Notes: a model not told the origin generated them from the sequence alone. DNA of 64,000 bases from an uncultured Succinivibrionaceae bacterium (GCA_944389865.1 CALXNX010000001.1:1-64000), one strand, 5' to 3'. Shown: positions 1 to 8,797, counted from the first letter of the stretch. Program-made: numbers and translations.

Positions 1-480
1 GACATTACTACATTTTTAAAAACGATGTCTTTGATTTTGAGAGCTTTTATTCAAGTAACTGTCAAAGAAAAGATATTATACACGTTCAGCGCCGATCCTT
101 GCAGGTGCGGCTGTACGCCGCGGGGCGCTTCTTTCTGCAGGCAGGGCAAAGAGCTCATAAAAGTCGGATCAGCCTCCAGCAGGGCAGCTTAGGTTAACAC
201 CTGGTCTGAGGACGCAGTTTTTGGGGCAGAAGGGCTGTAACAGCAGTGGTAAAAACTCTGAGGATACGCTTCAGGCTTGCGGAACCTGCTGATCTGCAGT
301 TCATCCGGCAGAGCCTCTGGTGCATGGAGATGCTGTTTGGGATGCCCATTTATGCAGATGTGCAGGGATGAGTGAGCGCCTGCAAGGATCCGCAGCGTTT
401 TCTGATCAAAATTTTCATCTGGATGCTCACATTTTATGTAATTTCGGTATAATGCTCCGAATTTTAAAAGGGGCATTTGT
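1..480. other. Non-coding stretch upstream of cmk
   Basis: No open frame here looks like a protein. The frames that exist on both strands are shadows that run into cmk. The aroA or serC genes often found upstream of cmk are absent from what can be seen. The only clear signal is the cmk promoter near the right end. The first 100 bases are AT-rich and may belong to the control region of something outside the window. Confidence 0.5.
426..453 (+). promoter_or_regulatory. Probable sigma-70 promoter of cmk
   Basis: A perfect TATAAT -10 box lies at 448-453, with a weak -35 (CTCACA, 426-431) at 16-bp spacing. Transcription would begin about 20 bases before the cmk start. The assignment rests on the -10 box and its position. 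Confidence 0.5.
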
Positions 481-1164
481 ATGGCTAAAGCTGTTGTCAT
501 TGCTGTAGATGGACCGGGCGGTGCCGGCAAGGGTGAATTAACCCGTCGTTTGGCTGAGCGCTTTAATTTTGCGCTGCTGGATTCCGGAGCCATTTATCGC
601 GTCTTAGCGTACGCTGCCCGCAAGGCCGGGCTGGCCCTCTTTGATGAAGAGTCCTTAGTGCAGGAAGCACAGGTGTTAAACCTGTCTTTTAAGCCTGAGA
701 GTGACGGCGTTCATGTGATGCTGGGCACTGAGGATGTGAGCAGGGCTATCCGCACTGAAGAGGCGGGCGCCAATGCCAGTAAGGTAGCCGCTCTGCCGGC
801 TGTACGACAGGCGCTGCTGCAGCGTCAGCGTGATTTTCGCCGGGAGCCGGGCTTAGTAGCCGACGGCCGCGACATGGGCACCGTGGTATTCCCGGATGCT
901 CAGGTCAAGATTTTTTTAGATGCCAGCTGTGAAGTTAGAGCTCACCGCCGGCAGCTGCAGATGCAGTCTCAAGGCAAAGAAGCCGATTACGAGCGTATCC
1001 TGCAGGAGATTAAAGAGCGCGATGACAGGGACAGAAACAGAGCGGCAGCCCCGCTCAAGCCTGCGCCTGACGCGCTGATACTGGATTCTACCGAGCTCTC
1101 TATTGCAGAGGTGGAAGCACAAGCCTTGGCTTTTATTGAACAGAAGCTGGGCAAACTTAATTAA
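481..1164 (+). CDS. cmk: Cytidylate kinase
   Basis: Phosphorylates CMP and dCMP with ATP in pyrimidine nucleotide salvage, in the cytoplasm. At 227 residues it is the usual enterobacterial length. The N-terminus carries the P-loop GPGGAGKG (about residues 11-18), and the family signature [13 protein letters not shown] lies near residues 129-141. The ATG at 481 follows a GGGG-containing ribosome-binding region. It is followed by rpsA, the conserved cmk-rpsA arrangement of gammaproteobacteria. Nothing in the sequence suggests truncation. Confidence 0.97.
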   Translation: MAKAVVIAVDGPGGAGKGELTRRLAERFNFALLDSGAIYRVLAYAARKAGLALFDEESLVQEAQVLNLSFKPESDGVHVMLGTEDVSRAIRTEEAGANASKVAALPAVRQALLQRQRDFRREPGLVADGRDMGTVVFPDAQVKIFLDASCEVRAHRRQLQMQSQGKEADYERILQEIKERDDRDRNRAAAPLKPAPDALILDSTELSIAEVEAQALAFIEQKLGKLN

Positions 1165-1262
1165 CAGCGCAAGCTGGAACGTGCAGAAATGGATGTCTGC
1201 ATTTTTAAATAACCCCCCATAGGCTGGATGCTGCGGGGCGCAACTGGAACTTTTTTACCTTA
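1165..1262 (+). promoter_or_regulatory. rpsA leader without a clear Shine-Dalgarno
   Basis: The 98 bases before rpsA hold a small hairpin (GCAGA...TCTGC followed by ATTTTT, near 1180-1207) and end in the run ACTTTTTTACCTTA directly before ATG. No GGAG-type ribosome-binding site sits at normal spacing; the nearest purine run is GGAA about 13 bases away. Known rpsA leaders lack a strong Shine-Dalgarno and are folded for autogenous control by S1. This leader would fit that scheme, by inference. Confidence 0.45.
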
Positions 1263-2936
1263 ATGGAATCTTTTGCACAACTCTTTGAAGAGTCTTTAAA
1301 GAATATTGAAACCCGTCCGGGCTCCATGGTCAAGGGCACTATCGTTGCCATTGAGAACGACTACGTGATCGTTGATGCCGGCTTAAAGTCTGAGTCCGCT
1401 ATCCCTGCTGAGCAGTTCATGAACGCTCAGGGCGAGCTGGAGGTTAAGGTCGGCGACGTCGTGGACGTAGCTTTAGAGTCTGTTGAGTCCGGCGACGGCG
1501 AAACCGTGCTGTCCCGCGAGAAGGCCAAGCGCAACGAAGCTTGGGCTAAGCTTGAAGAAGCCTTCAAGAACGGCGACGCTGTTACCGGCGTCATCGACGG
1601 CAAGGTTAAGGGCGGCTTTACCGTTCAGTTAGGCGGCATCCGCGCTTTCCTCCCGGGCTCCTTAGTGGACATTCGCCCGGTGCGCGACACCTCTCACCTT
1701 GAGGGCAAAGAGCTGCAGTTCAAGGTGATCAAGCTCGACCAGAAGCGCAACAACGTGGTAGTGTCCCGCCGTGCCGTGATCGAGTCTGAGAGCTCCTCCG
1801 AGCGCGAGAGCGTGCTGGCCAACCTGCAGGAAGGCCAGGAGGTTAAGGGCATCGTTAAGAACCTGACCGATTACGGCGCCTTCGTGGACTTAGGCGGTGT
1901 TGACGGCCTGCTTCACATCACCGATATGGCTTGGAAGCGCGTGAAGCACCCGAGCGAGATCGTTAATGTGGGCGACGAGATCACTGTCAAGGTCTTAAAG
2001 TTTGACCGTGAGCGTCAGCGCGTCTCCTTAGGCTTAAAGCAGTTAGGCGAGGATCCTTGGTCCAACATTTCCGAGAAGTTCCCGGTCGGCTCCAACATTG
2101 AGGGCAAGGTGACCAACCTGACCGATTACGGCTGCTTCGTGGAAATTCAGGAAGGCGTTGAGGGCTTAGTCCACGTCTCCGAGATGGATTGGACCAACAA
2201 GAACATCCATCCGTCCAAGGTCGTTTCCGTTGGCGATACCGTCACCGTCAAGGTGCTGGAGATCGACGAGGAGCGCCGCCGCATTTCTCTGGGCTTAAAG
2301 CAGTGCAAGCCGAATCCCTGGATGCAGTTTGCTGAGAACCACTCCAAGGGCGACAAGGTGACCGGCAAGATCAAGTCCATCACTGACTTCGGCATCTTCA
2401 TCGGCCTCGAAGGCGGTATTGACGGCTTAGTGCACTTATCCGACATTTCCTGGCAGCAGTCCGGCGAAGAAGCCGTACGCGACTTCAAGAAGGGTGATGA
2501 GATCACTGCCATTGTGCTGCAGGTCGATCCGGACCGCGAGCGCATTTCCTTAGGTTTAAAGCAGATCTCTGAAGATCCGTTCGCTGACTACCTGTCCACC
2601 CACCACAAGGGCTCCTTAGTCACCGGTACTGTGACCGAGGTGGAGCCGCGCGGTGCTGTGGTGCAGTTAGCTGAGGGCGTGACCGGCTATGTCCGCGCCT
2701 CCGACATCTCGCGTGATCGTGTTGACGATGCTACCACCGCCTTAAAGGTCGGCGACGTCATCGAGGCTAAGTTCATGAACGTTGATCGCAAGACCCGTCA
2801 GTTAAGCCTGTCCATCCGCGCTAAGGATGAGGCTGAAGAGAAGGAAGCTTTAGAGTCCTTAAATGAGAAGCAGCAGCAGGAAGCCGCTCCGACCGCTATG
2901 GCCGCCGCTTTCGCCGCCGCTAACAAGGGCGAATAA
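1263..2936 (+). CDS. rpsA: 30S ribosomal protein S1
   Basis: RNA-binding ribosomal protein needed to start translation on structured or weakly Shine-Dalgarno-bearing mRNAs. Its 557 residues equal the E. coli length. It consists of consecutive S1 (OB-fold) repeats; the clearest carry the phrase LTDYGAFV or a variant ([16 protein letters not shown]), spaced about 85 residues apart, each followed by V/LH-x-SD/EM. Two weaker N-terminal repeats bind the ribosome in homologues. The C-terminus ends in an Ala-rich tail. Base use is strongly biased, with GGC, AAG and many TTA leucine codons, as expected for a highly expressed gene here. A strong terminator follows. Confidence 0.98.
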   Translation: MESFAQLFEESLKNIETRPGSMVKGTIVAIENDYVIVDAGLKSESAIPAEQFMNAQGELEVKVGDVVDVALESVESGDGETVLSREKAKRNEAWAKLEEAFKNGDAVTGVIDGKVKGGFTVQLGGIRAFLPGSLVDIRPVRDTSHLEGKELQFKVIKLDQKRNNVVVSRRAVIESESSSERESVLANLQEGQEVKGIVKNLTDYGAFVDLGGVDGLLHITDMAWKRVKHPSEIVNVGDEITVKVLKFDRERQRVSLGLKQLGEDPWSNISEKFPVGSNIEGKVTNLTDYGCFVEIQEGVEGLVHVSEMDWTNKNIHPSKVVSVGDTVTVKVLEIDEERRRISLGLKQCKPNPWMQFAENHSKGDKVTGKIKSITDFGIFIGLEGGIDGLVHLSDISWQQSGEEAVRDFKKGDEITAIVLQVDPDRERISLGLKQISEDPFADYLSTHHKGSLVTGTVTEVEPRGAVVQLAEGVTGYVRASDISRDRVDDATTALKVGDVIEAKFMNVDRKTRQLSLSIRAKDEAEEKEALESLNEKQQQEAAPTAMAAAFAAANKGE

Positions 2937-2970
2937 TTAAGCTAAAGCCTTAATTCAGCTTTTTTCTAAA

Positions 2971-2998
2971 AAGAACCCGGCGTTATGCCGGGTTTTTT
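2971..2998 (+). terminator. Rho-independent terminator of rpsA
   Basis: Perfect 6-bp stem CCCGGC/GCCGGG with a 5-base loop, followed by six T residues. A-rich bases on the left side could let it serve the converging minus-strand gene as well. Confidence 0.9.
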
Positions 2999-3019
2999 CA
3001 TGCCTGCGTCCTGCAGCGC

Positions 3020-4303
3020 CTAAGCTGTTTCTGCGCCTTTGAGCACGGCCCCGAAAGGCGATAAATTCACAAAGCGCGTCTGCGGATGCAGGGCAATGAG
3101 CTCTTCCATTAAGTATTTGTAGCTTAAGAAGTTGCGCTGCGTAATATGCATCTGCCCGTCATTGCCCAGGACCTTTAAGTCGCTTAAGGTGCTTTGATTA
3201 TAGACGCGCTCCTGCTCGTTAAGTCCCGCGTGGCTCTGCAGCCCCTGATAGGCAAAATCCGCTCCGGCCAAATAAATTAAAGCGGCGCCCTGTGCCAGCG
3301 CCAGCGATGCGGCCGTAATAGTCACTGATCCGCGCTCTATAAGCTGATCAGCAAGAGGCTCGACCAGGGGCGGTGCAGCATGGATAAAGTCCTTAGTAAA
3401 GATGAAGCGGCGGCGGGTAAAGCGCGCGGCCTCAGAAAGGCAGGCGCTGACATCGTAAATCAGCGCTGACTGCCTTCTGCAGGGGGCATCGGCAGGCAGC
3501 TTGTCTTTTAAATGCAGCAGCGCCCAGGGGTCGACGCTTAAGACATAATCCGGGATCAGGTTGATGCTGTGCAGATAGGGCAGGGCGGTATCTACAGCAA
3601 TGACGGCTGCGCCGGCAGCGGCCAGATTTTTGACCTTGTCGATGCGCTGGGCAAGGGAAGGGCCGGAGGCTAAAACCAGAGCGGTCTGTATCTGCGGCCA
3701 TTCCTGCGGCTGATAGGGGGTCTCATGGGCAAGAAAGTCGGCCTGTTTGCTTACCTGCTTAATAAAGCGCGGCAGCCGGGCTCTGAAATTACGATGCGCG
3801 TATTCATCGTCAAGGCGGGTCTTTAACAGCTGCTTGGCATCATTTAAATAGCCTTCATCTAAATAGAGTTCCGGCACGATGATAAGCGGATTGAGCGGGA
3901 TCTTTTGACCTGCCTGATAGAGCTCAAAATGCACCCGCGGATGGGAGATGATCTCATGCAGCTCATCGTCAATATCGAGGAGCAGGTAGAAAAGTCCGGG
4001 GTTTATCAGATAGACGTAAACCTCGCGCGTGCTGTGCTGCAGAAAATAACGGATCTCGTCACCAAGACCGAAGCCGATGAGATTAAGATTCTGTTTGAGA
4101 TCTCTATCTTTGAGCTCTAAGGCCGCCTGCAGCCGGCGATCCTCGCGCGAGGTCAGCTGCCGGCCGTTGACCTGCAGGGTAGCGTCGCGTCCCTGCAGCA
4201 GTTCTATATTAAAGGCGCACTGCTGCAGCGCCGCGCAGGCGCTCAACACGTGGGGGAAGCGCCGGCGCAGAGCTGCGGCGTTCCTGGAAAAAACAGGCGA
4301 CAT
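3020..4303 (-). CDS. Maf-type (DUF115, MptE-like) motility-associated glycosyltransferase
   Basis: Probably transfers a nonulosonic sugar to flagellin, the role established for Maf proteins of the 6-hydroxymethylpterin pyrophosphokinase MptE-like (DUF115) fold. The signature ALVLASGPSL lies near residues 210-219, followed by a conserved phrase AVDTALPYL and the segment IPDYVLSVDP. It has 427 residues, shorter than many multi-domain Maf proteins, and no TPR extension is seen. ATG at 4303 is chosen over a TTG three bases upstream because AAGGA sits six bases before it. It is inserted on the opposite strand between rpsA and ihfB. Two flagellin genes at 52-54 kb are candidate substrates, by inference. 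Confidence 0.75.
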   Translation of the reverse strand: MSPVFSRNAAALRRRFPHVLSACAALQQCAFNIELLQGRDATLQVNGRQLTSREDRRLQAALELKDRDLKQNLNLIGFGLGDEIRYFLQHSTREVYVYLINPGLFYLLLDIDDELHEIISHPRVHFELYQAGQKIPLNPLIIVPELYLDEGYLNDAKQLLKTRLDDEYAHRNFRARLPRFIKQVSKQADFLAHETPYQPQEWPQIQTALVLASGPSLAQRIDKVKNLAAAGAAVIAVDTALPYLHSINLIPDYVLSVDPWALLHLKDKLPADAPCRRQSALIYDVSACLSEAARFTRRRFIFTKDFIHAAPPLVEPLADQLIERGSVTITAASLALAQGAALIYLAGADFAYQGLQSHAGLNEQERVYNQSTLSDLKVLGNDGQMHITQRNFLSYKYLMEELIALHPQTRFVNLSPFGAVLKGAETA

Positions 4304-4567
4304 CAAAGATCCTTATGACTTTCAGCACTGCGGTTTTTCTTTTTACAAATTATAAAAGAGCAGCGGTCTGCGGCAACAGCGAATCTGCTGTGCTCGTGCG
4401 CAGAAAGCCGCCGCAGTGCACAAAATTTTTAAAAAATTAAGCGTTTAACCTTGAGTGCAGTGGATGATTAATTTAAAATTTATTCAAACAGCGTGCCAGA
4501 TCGCGTCCGCGGGATTTGGCAGCGCCGCAGTCTGAACTGCCGTGAGGCAGCCGCTTTACATGATATT

Positions 4568-4610
4568 AGGCCGGAAAGCCCATTAGCTTCAGCTGATGGG
4601 ATGAATGGCC
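4568..4610 (+). mobile_element. IS200/IS605-like right-end hairpin, relic 1
   Basis: The motif GGAAAG runs into a 10-bp stem (CCCATTAGCT / AGCTGATGGG, one G-U pair) closed by a TC dinucleotide, followed by ATGAATGGCC. This layout (GAAGCCC, stem with a tiny loop, GGGATGAATGG) resembles the 3' ends of TnpB-associated elements, as recalled from the family. No transposase or TnpB frame adjoins it. A simple transcription hairpin is the alternative. Confidence 0.4.
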
Positions 4611-4780
4611 GAAAATTCAGCTTGACTTACTCATTTGTTTGAGTTTCTATAGGTTCATTCCTGTCTGCAGCAGATTAATCCTTCTGCAGTTCAGCTGAAC
4701 TTAATTAGTCTTGTCAGCGCTGCGGCTGCAGATAGCACGCTGATCTGAATGCAGGCTTGAAAATAAAAAGGGCCGGGCAG

Positions 4781-4901
4781 GCCCAGTTGGCCGGTGAAGC
4801 GAGTCGCCATGAGGCGTCCGGCAGCCGGAACCTGTCAGCGGCTGATATCCCAAATCAGCCAGCTGGAAGCCCTTAAGCTTCAGCTTAAGGGAGGATGTCA
4901 C
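4781..4901 (+). mobile_element. IS200/IS605-like right end with omegaRNA-like 3' hairpin, relic 2
   Basis: The sequence GGAAGCCC leads into a perfect 10-bp stem (CCCTTAAGCT / AGCTTAAGGG, 4870-4891) with a TC loop, followed by AGGATGTCAC. In IS200/IS605 elements this arrangement marks the right end and the 3' end of the omegaRNA scaffold, with the guide supplied by the next 15-20 flanking bases. The roughly 90 bases upstream are GC-rich with further inverted segments, as a scaffold would be. No intact TnpB is present nearby. It could be a relic or a retained guide RNA; the sequence alone does not decide. Confidence 0.5.
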
Positions 4902-5040
4902 GAGGCGCTCAAACGCAGATGCCGCACGCAGGCAGCCCGCTTAAAGGCACTGCTCTTTTGCTGTGTTCGTTATCTGGTTTTAAGCGCGGCAGCGCCCTGA
5001 TTGGCAGCAGCGCAGCATTAAAGTTATAGCAGGAGCTTTT

Positions 5041-5343
5041 ATGACAAGAGCTGAATTGATCGCAAAGTTGAAAGAAAAGTATGCAGATTATAATCCCGCT
5101 ATGATCGACATTTGCGTACGGGAAATTTTCAGCGCCATGGTAGACAGCTTAGCTGAAGGGAAGCGCATTGAGATCAGAGGATTCGGCAGTTTTGAAGTCA
5201 GAGTGCGTGCTCCGCGCGAGGCGCATAATCCTAAGACCGGCGAGAAGGTGGCTTTGGATCAGCGCCGCGTCGTGCATTTCAAACCCGGAGTCAAACTGAA
5301 GAGCCGGGTCAACAACAGCAATGTTTCCACTCTAAGCAATTGA
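5041..5343 (+). CDS. ihfB: Integration host factor, beta subunit
   Basis: DNA-bending nucleoid protein, active as a heterodimer with IhfA (gene at 12.4 kb). It has 100 residues with the HU/IHF fold. The GFGSFEVR segment and the beta-arm tip RxxHNPKTGE, where the intercalating Pro lies, are intact. AGGAG lies five bases before the ATG. In relatives ihfB directly follows rpsA. Here about 2.1 kb separate them, holding the Maf-type gene and mobile relics. lapA follows after 59 bp. Confidence 0.95.
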   Translation: MTRAELIAKLKEKYADYNPAMIDICVREIFSAMVDSLAEGKRIEIRGFGSFEVRVRAPREAHNPKTGEKVALDQRRVVHFKPGVKLKSRVNNSNVSTLSN

Positions 5344-5364
5344 TCCGTCCCGTTATTACAGCGC

Positions 5365-5376
5365 CTGTGCTATGAT
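5365..5376 (+). promoter_or_regulatory. Possible extended -10 promoter of lapAB
   Basis: TGC followed by TATGAT (5371-5376) forms an extended -10 element 26 bases before lapA. No good -35 is apparent. The following GGGGCACTTTTTT can also pair weakly with the preceding GTGC, so a weak ihfB terminator is an alternative reading. Confidence 0.35.
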
Positions 5377-5402
5377 AGGGGCACTTTTTTGAGGGAGCAG
5401 TC

Positions 5403-5717
5403 ATGCTGAAGTTCTGGCTTTATATACTGGTTTTAATTGTTATCTGCATTTTAGGCTTGTCTATCGGTTCGGCGAACGATATGACGGTCACTTTCGATTT
5501 TCTCATTGTTAAAACCGAGCTGTCGCTGGCCATGGTGCTGGTGGTGGGCGTTATTATCGGCATTATCATCGGGCTGTATATTGCCTCGCTGTTCTGCCTT
5601 AAGCTGTGGATCAAGGCCCGCGGCAGCAAGGCTGAGGTCAAGCGTCTGCACAAGCGCGAGCAGCAGCTGCAGCAGTCCGTACAGGCGCAGACGGAGAGCA
5701 CTGCTGAGCAGCAATGA
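5403..5717 (+). CDS. lapA: Lipopolysaccharide assembly protein A
   Basis: Small inner-membrane protein that works with LapB in the control of lipopolysaccharide synthesis through FtsH and LpxC. Its 104 residues include two membrane segments (about residues 4-22 and 44-67) and a charged, Gln-rich C-terminal tail consistent with a short coiled coil. A GAGGGAG site precedes the ATG. It overlaps lapB by four bases (ATGA), so the two are co-translated. Confidence 0.9.
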   Translation: MLKFWLYILVLIVICILGLSIGSANDMTVTFDFLIVKTELSLAMVLVVGVIIGIIIGLYIASLFCLKLWIKARGSKAEVKRLHKREQQLQQSVQAQTESTAEQQ

Positions 5718-6877
5718 TTGAACTGCTGTTTCTGCTGCTCCCGCTGGCTGCAGCTTACGGCTGGTACATGGGCCGGTCGAGCGTTAAGAATAAGCGGGCA
5801 GACAGCAAATCTCATCAGAATCATAATTACATCCGCGGGGTGGAGTACCTGCTCAATAATGACCGGGAACTCGCGGTTGATAGATTCATTGCCTATTTAA
5901 ATGAGGCAGATCCATCCTTTGAAACCAATCTGGCCTTAGGCAATTTATTTCGCAAGCGCGGCGAGGTGGATAAGGCCATTTCTCTGCATCAGGCAGTCCT
6001 GTCCAACCCCAAACTCGACATCAGCGAGCATGAACTGGCCAAATTAGAGTTAGGACGCGATTTTATGTCCGCAGGCCTGCTGGATCGGGCGGAAGCCATC
6101 TTAACTGAACTGGTCGAGATCCCCCGCCAGCGTACTGACGGAGCCCGCCTGCTCATTAAGCTTTATGAGCAGGAGCGCGATTATCCGCAGGCTATTGCAA
6201 CCGCGCTCAAATACCGCGAAGCCCTGGGACCTGCCAATTTATCGCAGCTTTCGCAGTACTACTGCGAGACGGCGCAGCAGGACTTAGCCCGCGGCGACGC
6301 CGAAAAAGCCCGTGCGGCCTTTACTCATGCTCTGGATGTCTATCCCGATTCCATTCGCGCGCGCTTAGGGCTGTGCGAAATCCTGCTGCGCAGTCAGCAG
6401 GGCGAGGAGGCCTATAAGCTCATTAAGGAGGTCAGCGCCTTAAGTGCAGATACCGGTCTTATCTGTCTTGATTATCTTCTGCGCTGTTTCCCTAACAAAG
6501 CAGATCCGCAGCTGCGCTTTGCCTTAGATGATTTAGTGCGCCGCACTAAGTCGGCTCAGGCCATGGTGGAGCTCACGGAAGTGGTGGAGCAGACCTCCGG
6601 GCGCGATGATGCCGAGCTGATGCTCCTGAATTTCGTCAAGGAAAAACCGAATTTAAAATTATTCTCAGCACTGATGCGCCTGCGCTCTAAAGACAGCGGC
6701 CCGGCGGCCAATGAGGCCATCCTGCAGCTTAAAAGCTTAGTAGATGCTCAGATTGCCTCCAATCACCGCTATGCCTGCCATCGCTGCGGCTTTCAGTCGC
6801 AGATGCTGTTCTGGCAGTGCCCTTCCTGCAGACGCTGGGATACCATGAAGCCTATCCGCGGACTGGACGGAGATTGA
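5714..6877 (+). CDS. lapB: Lipopolysaccharide assembly protein B (TPR protein)
   Basis: Membrane-anchored TPR protein that adapts LpxC to FtsH proteolysis and so balances LPS and phospholipid synthesis. It has 387 residues, close to the E. coli 389. A single N-terminal membrane helix (residues 2-18) is followed by TPR repeats and a C-terminal rubredoxin-like zinc knuckle with CHRC and CPSC pairs (about residues 353-371). It overlaps lapA by ATGA and ends one base before the pyrF start. Confidence 0.96.
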   Translation: MIELLFLLLPLAAAYGWYMGRSSVKNKRADSKSHQNHNYIRGVEYLLNNDRELAVDRFIAYLNEADPSFETNLALGNLFRKRGEVDKAISLHQAVLSNPKLDISEHELAKLELGRDFMSAGLLDRAEAILTELVEIPRQRTDGARLLIKLYEQERDYPQAIATALKYREALGPANLSQLSQYYCETAQQDLARGDAEKARAAFTHALDVYPDSIRARLGLCEILLRSQQGEEAYKLIKEVSALSADTGLICLDYLLRCFPNKADPQLRFALDDLVRRTKSAQAMVELTEVVEQTSGRDDAELMLLNFVKEKPNLKLFSALMRLRSKDSGPAANEAILQLKSLVDAQIASNHRYACHRCGFQSQMLFWQCPSCRRWDTMKPIRGLDGD

Positions 6878-6878
6878 T

Positions 6879-7574
6879 ATGTCCCCCATCAAAATTTTTA
6901 CCGCCTTGGACTATGACAATGCCCAAAGCGCGCTGGATTTTGCCGCTAAAGTAACCCCGGATCAGACCGGACTTAAGATCGGCAAGGAATTGTTCACCGC
7001 CGCCGGCCCCGCCTTAGTGGAGACCTTGGCTGCACGAGGCTTTAAGATCTTTCTTGACTTAAAGTTTCACGATATCCCGGTAACGGTGGCTAAAGCCTTA
7101 ACAGCAGCCGCTTCCTTGGGCGTGTATATGTTCAATGTGCACTGCCTGGGCGGCCCGGTGATGCTGCAGACGGCAGCAGAGGCCGTGGCCAGGCTTTCGC
7201 AGCGGCCTATCCTTATCGGCGTGACCGTGCTCACCTCCATGGATGCAGCGCAGCTGCAGGCCGTAGGCGTCAGCGCTAAGCTGGAGGATGAAGTGCTGCG
7301 TCTGGCTCGGCTTGCCAAAGAGAGCGGCTTGGACGGCGTGGTGTGCAGCGCCCGTGAGGCGCAGATGCTCACCGACGCCATTCCCGCTCCCTTCATTAAG
7401 GTTACTCCGGGTATTCGTCCTCAAGGCGCAGCCTTAAACGATCAAAAGCGGGTAATGACGCCGCAGGAAGCCCTCAAGGCTGGTGCGGATTATCTGGTGA
7501 TCGGCCGCCCTATAACTCAGGCTCCCGATCCGCAGGCGGCGCTGCAGGCCATTAATGCACAGATCGGGATCTGA
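6879..7574 (+). CDS. pyrF: Orotidine 5'-phosphate decarboxylase
   Basis: Converts OMP to UMP, the last step of de novo pyrimidine synthesis. It has 231 residues. The active-site segment [12 protein letters not shown] (about residues 60-71) with the Lys/Asp pair is intact, as is the C-terminal GRPIT phosphate loop. It follows lapB directly, as in E. coli where pyrF follows lapAB. The end converges on the H-NS gene with a seven-base gap, so the two transcripts probably overlap at their 3' ends. Confidence 0.97.
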   Translation: MSPIKIFTALDYDNAQSALDFAAKVTPDQTGLKIGKELFTAAGPALVETLAARGFKIFLDLKFHDIPVTVAKALTAAASLGVYMFNVHCLGGPVMLQTAAEAVARLSQRPILIGVTVLTSMDAAQLQAVGVSAKLEDEVLRLARLAKESGLDGVVCSAREAQMLTDAIPAPFIKVTPGIRPQGAALNDQKRVMTPQEALKAGADYLVIGRPITQAPDPQAALQAINAQIGI

Positions 7575-7581
7575 TTAAGCT

Positions 7582-7998
7582 CTAATTCTGCTCGGGGGCA
7601 GGCTTATCAATTAAATAATCCTCCTTAGTGGTGCCGTCGCGCTCCATCAGTTCGCGCAGGGCAGTCGGAGTTTTGCCCTGGCCGCTCCATTCGCGCTCCA
7701 CGCCGTCAGTACCGATATAGCGATAGCGCATGGCCATGCGCCGCGGGCGGCGGCCGCCGGTCTTTACGGCAATTAAATCATCAATGCTGATATTGCACTC
7801 ATTCATTTTAGAGAGCAGTTCATTGAGCTGCTGCTGGCGCTGCTGCTGCTCTTCCTGAGCGGCGGCTATTTCCTGCGCGCGGCGATCTTTGATCTGCATC
7901 AGGCAGTCAATAATGGTCTGAATGACCTCCGGCTGGGCATCCTTTAAAGCGGCCTCTAAAAGGCGCGGATTGGTTAATGCTTTTAATTCAAGCGTCAT
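7582..7998 (-). CDS. H-NS family nucleoid-structuring protein
   Basis: DNA-binding silencer of AT-rich DNA. It has 138 residues: an N-terminal helical oligomerization region rich in Gln and Glu (about residues 20-70), a linker with RRPRR, and a C-terminal domain with the H-NS-like pattern YxxxDGxEREWSGQGKTPTAL, in which GQGKTP corresponds to the AT-hook-like Q/RGR loop. The acidic tail is short. The upstream region holds a 24-bp perfect palindrome with -10-like hexamers on both strands, so autoregulation is plausible. Whether it is hns or a paralogue (stpA type) cannot be decided. Confidence 0.88.
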   Translation of the reverse strand: MTLELKALTNPRLLEAALKDAQPEVIQTIIDCLMQIKDRRAQEIAAAQEEQQQRQQQLNELLSKMNECNISIDDLIAVKTGGRRPRRMAMRYRYIGTDGVEREWSGQGKTPTALRELMERDGTTKEDYLIDKPAPEQN

Positions 7999-8123
7999 TT
8001 CTTTACGGCTCCTTACGGCAGGGAACTGCAGCTGCAGCTCCCTGCCTCCTCGGCTGAGTCATAATTGTGGAGTTGATCATCCTCTCCGTGCAGTAAGGCT
8101 GATCAGTTTTAGTGAACTAGTAA

Positions 8124-8147
8124 CAGATGTATTATATAATACATCTG
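8124..8147. promoter_or_regulatory. 24-bp perfect palindrome between divergent hns and sixA
   Basis: Two perfect 12-base arms (CAGATGTATTAT and its complement) abut without a spacer. The centre carries TATAAT on both strands, so it overlaps possible -10 boxes for both divergent genes. This is the shape of a dimeric repressor operator or of a symmetric promoter. No matching known operator is recognised. Confidence 0.6.
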
Positions 8148-8212
8148 GTATTGTAACATAAACTGCAGTCGACTATTTTGTTTAGAAATATTACTTTTAA
8201 ATTATTATAATT

Positions 8213-8680
8213 ATGAAAATAATCATTATGCGTCATGGCCAGGCGTCCTACTCCGGCTTGGATCGCGTGCTCACTGCTCATGGAGTGCAGGAGGCTGAGC
8301 GTACCGCCATGAAATTAGCAGCGCGCCTTAAAGTCAGCAGAATCTTATGCTCCCCTAAAACCCGCGCTCAGGAAACTGCCCGGGCAGCCGCCTCCAAATT
8401 TTTGGGGTGGCATGGTACGGTCGAGCTCTGTCAGGATTTAACTCCGGCCGGCAATGCGGCCGCAGCGGTGGAATATGCCTGTGCGCAGTGCGGCCCGGAG
8501 GACAATATCCTGCTGGTTTCGCATATTCCCTTGGTAGAAGAGCTCTGTCAGTACCTCTGTCCGCAGCAGCCGGTGCCTTTTTTTGTGACCGCGGGCGCAT
8601 TTATTGCGGCTAAAACCGGGGATCTGTGGCGCCCGGAGGCCTTTATCAGCCCGCAGGGAGAAAATTTGTTTGATCTCTAG
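8213..8680 (+). CDS. sixA: Phosphohistidine phosphatase SixA
   Basis: Removes phosphate from phosphohistidine; in E. coli it acts on the nitrogen-PTS protein NPr. It has 155 residues, and the N-terminal RHG motif (residues 7-9, catalytic His8) and the downstream SHIPLVEEL segment with the second His are intact. The leader is AT-rich and has no visible Shine-Dalgarno before the ATG, so translation may be weak or depend on S1. It is divergent from the H-NS gene across the palindrome. Confidence 0.9.
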   Translation: MKIIIMRHGQASYSGLDRVLTAHGVQEAERTAMKLAARLKVSRILCSPKTRAQETARAAASKFLGWHGTVELCQDLTPAGNAAAAVEYACAQCGPEDNILLVSHIPLVEELCQYLCPQQPVPFFVTAGAFIAAKTGDLWRPEAFISPQGENLFDL

Positions 8681-8731
8681 AGCAAAGTAAGCAGAAATTC
8701 CTGAAAATACGCAAAAATTTCGCATTTTGAT

Positions 8732-8760
8732 TTGTAAGCTTCTGCGGCAGCCTGTATTAT
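8732..8760 (+). promoter_or_regulatory. Probable sigma-70 promoter of ytfK
   Basis: TTGTAA (8732-8737) and TATTAT (8755-8760) are separated by 17 bp, about 38 bases before the ytfK start. Confidence 0.6.
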
Positions 8761-8797
8761 CAACTCAGAACAGACAAATAATCATTAAGGAGTGGAA

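Larger units (their letters stand above)
4304..5040. other. Gene-poor stretch with mobile-element relics
   Basis: This 737-bp stretch between the Maf-type gene and ihfB has no credible intact gene. It contains two hairpin motifs resembling the right ends of IS200/IS605-type elements, annotated separately. A 68-codon frame at 4794-5000 runs through the second hairpin (KRVAMRRPAAG...LKGGCH) and could be the decayed C-terminus of a TnpB-type protein, but this cannot be shown by eye. Confidence 0.5.

Noticed and set aside
189-593. 134-codon minus-strand frame at the left end
   Set aside because: It runs antisense into cmk, has no ribosome-binding site and no family features.
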